Assembly (NCBI GenBank): GCA_026770585.1
Contig: MU646332.1
Span: 1,023,517-1,034,452, forward strand
DNA length: 10,936 nt
DNA from: Baffinella frigidus
Taxonomy: Eukaryota > Cryptophyceae > Cryptomonadales > Baffinellaceae
Direction: 5' to 3'
In this document: positions 10,811 to 10,936 of the stretch, piece after piece
How positions within the stretch are numbered: position 1 is the stretch's first letter
Layout of the letters: every line of letters starts with the position of its first letter
Notes under the pieces: generated by a model
What the model saw: the letters and a program-made list of their open reading frames with translations, nothing else
The model's database searches: none
What the model was told of the DNA's origin: nothing
Position numbers and translations under genes: made by a program

Positions 10811-10936
10811 ACATTCAGACTTGCTCCACCAATCCTGGACCCTGAACCCTACACGTGCGCAGCGTGTGATCCAGTGGCGAGGTGCAACTGTTTCAAGAGC
10901 CTTGCTTTCGCCCTTAGGTTTCAAGGTTTTAGGGGG
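10811..10936 (+). other. Right-edge sequence, nothing recognised
   Basis: About 126 bp with no exon, repeat or motif that can be supported. It presumably remains within the TTLL intron that follows the ATP-grasp exon. Confidence 0.4.

Overview
The window looks like nuclear DNA of a GC-rich, intron-rich, flagellated protist. It holds two divergently transcribed genes split by spliceosomal introns, mostly GT-AG with C-rich tracts before the acceptors. A prasinophyte-like green alga or a dinoflagellate would both fit: the evidence is plant-type telomere-like CCCCAAA/AAACCCTAA tracts, a tubulin-ligase gene of the kind found in flagellates, and many introner-like elements. The lineage is a guess. 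No bacterial, organellar or viral genes were seen.

Layout. 1-1402: a GAA microsatellite, a palindrome cluster and a GTTAAC inverted repeat, with no recognised exon. 1403-3420 (minus strand): the first four exons of a mitochondrial carnitine/acylcarnitine carrier (SLC25A20-like). Exon 3 has four extra, degraded partial copies inside intron 2. 3421-4004: a shared bidirectional promoter region. 4005-10285 (plus strand): exons of a tubulin-tyrosine-ligase-like (TTLL) gene, continuing past the right edge. The promoter and the first exons of both genes are duplicated at 4947-5700, inside a TTLL intron. Two further TTLL exons have partial copies (5791-5850, 10424-10491).

Intron phases agree across every carrier junction (0, 1, 0) and across the TTLL model (0, 0, 2, 0, then 2, 1, 0 through a proposed microexon and two low-complexity exons). 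This gives good internal support to gene models that cannot be seen as single long ORFs.

The most notable content is not a new enzyme but a pattern of intron and exon remodelling. (1) Short terminal-inverted-repeat (TIR) elements (about 120-220 bp) sit in introns, the promoter and exon copies. Two have clean 4-bp target duplications and an empty site in the paralogous copy. (2) At least two unrelated introns, one per gene, begin with the same TIR sequence, so the element supplies the 5' splice site. One of these intron gains appears to have cut off a 5-nt microexon. (3) Splice-junction segments are themselves tandemly repeated: 3' splice site plus exon start (118-bp period in the carrier, a 33-bp period and a degenerate ~1-kb array in TTLL), and exon end plus 5' splice site (AAGGTAGAAAC array). 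(4) A 50-nt TTLL exon exists in two copies that differ only at synonymous third positions.
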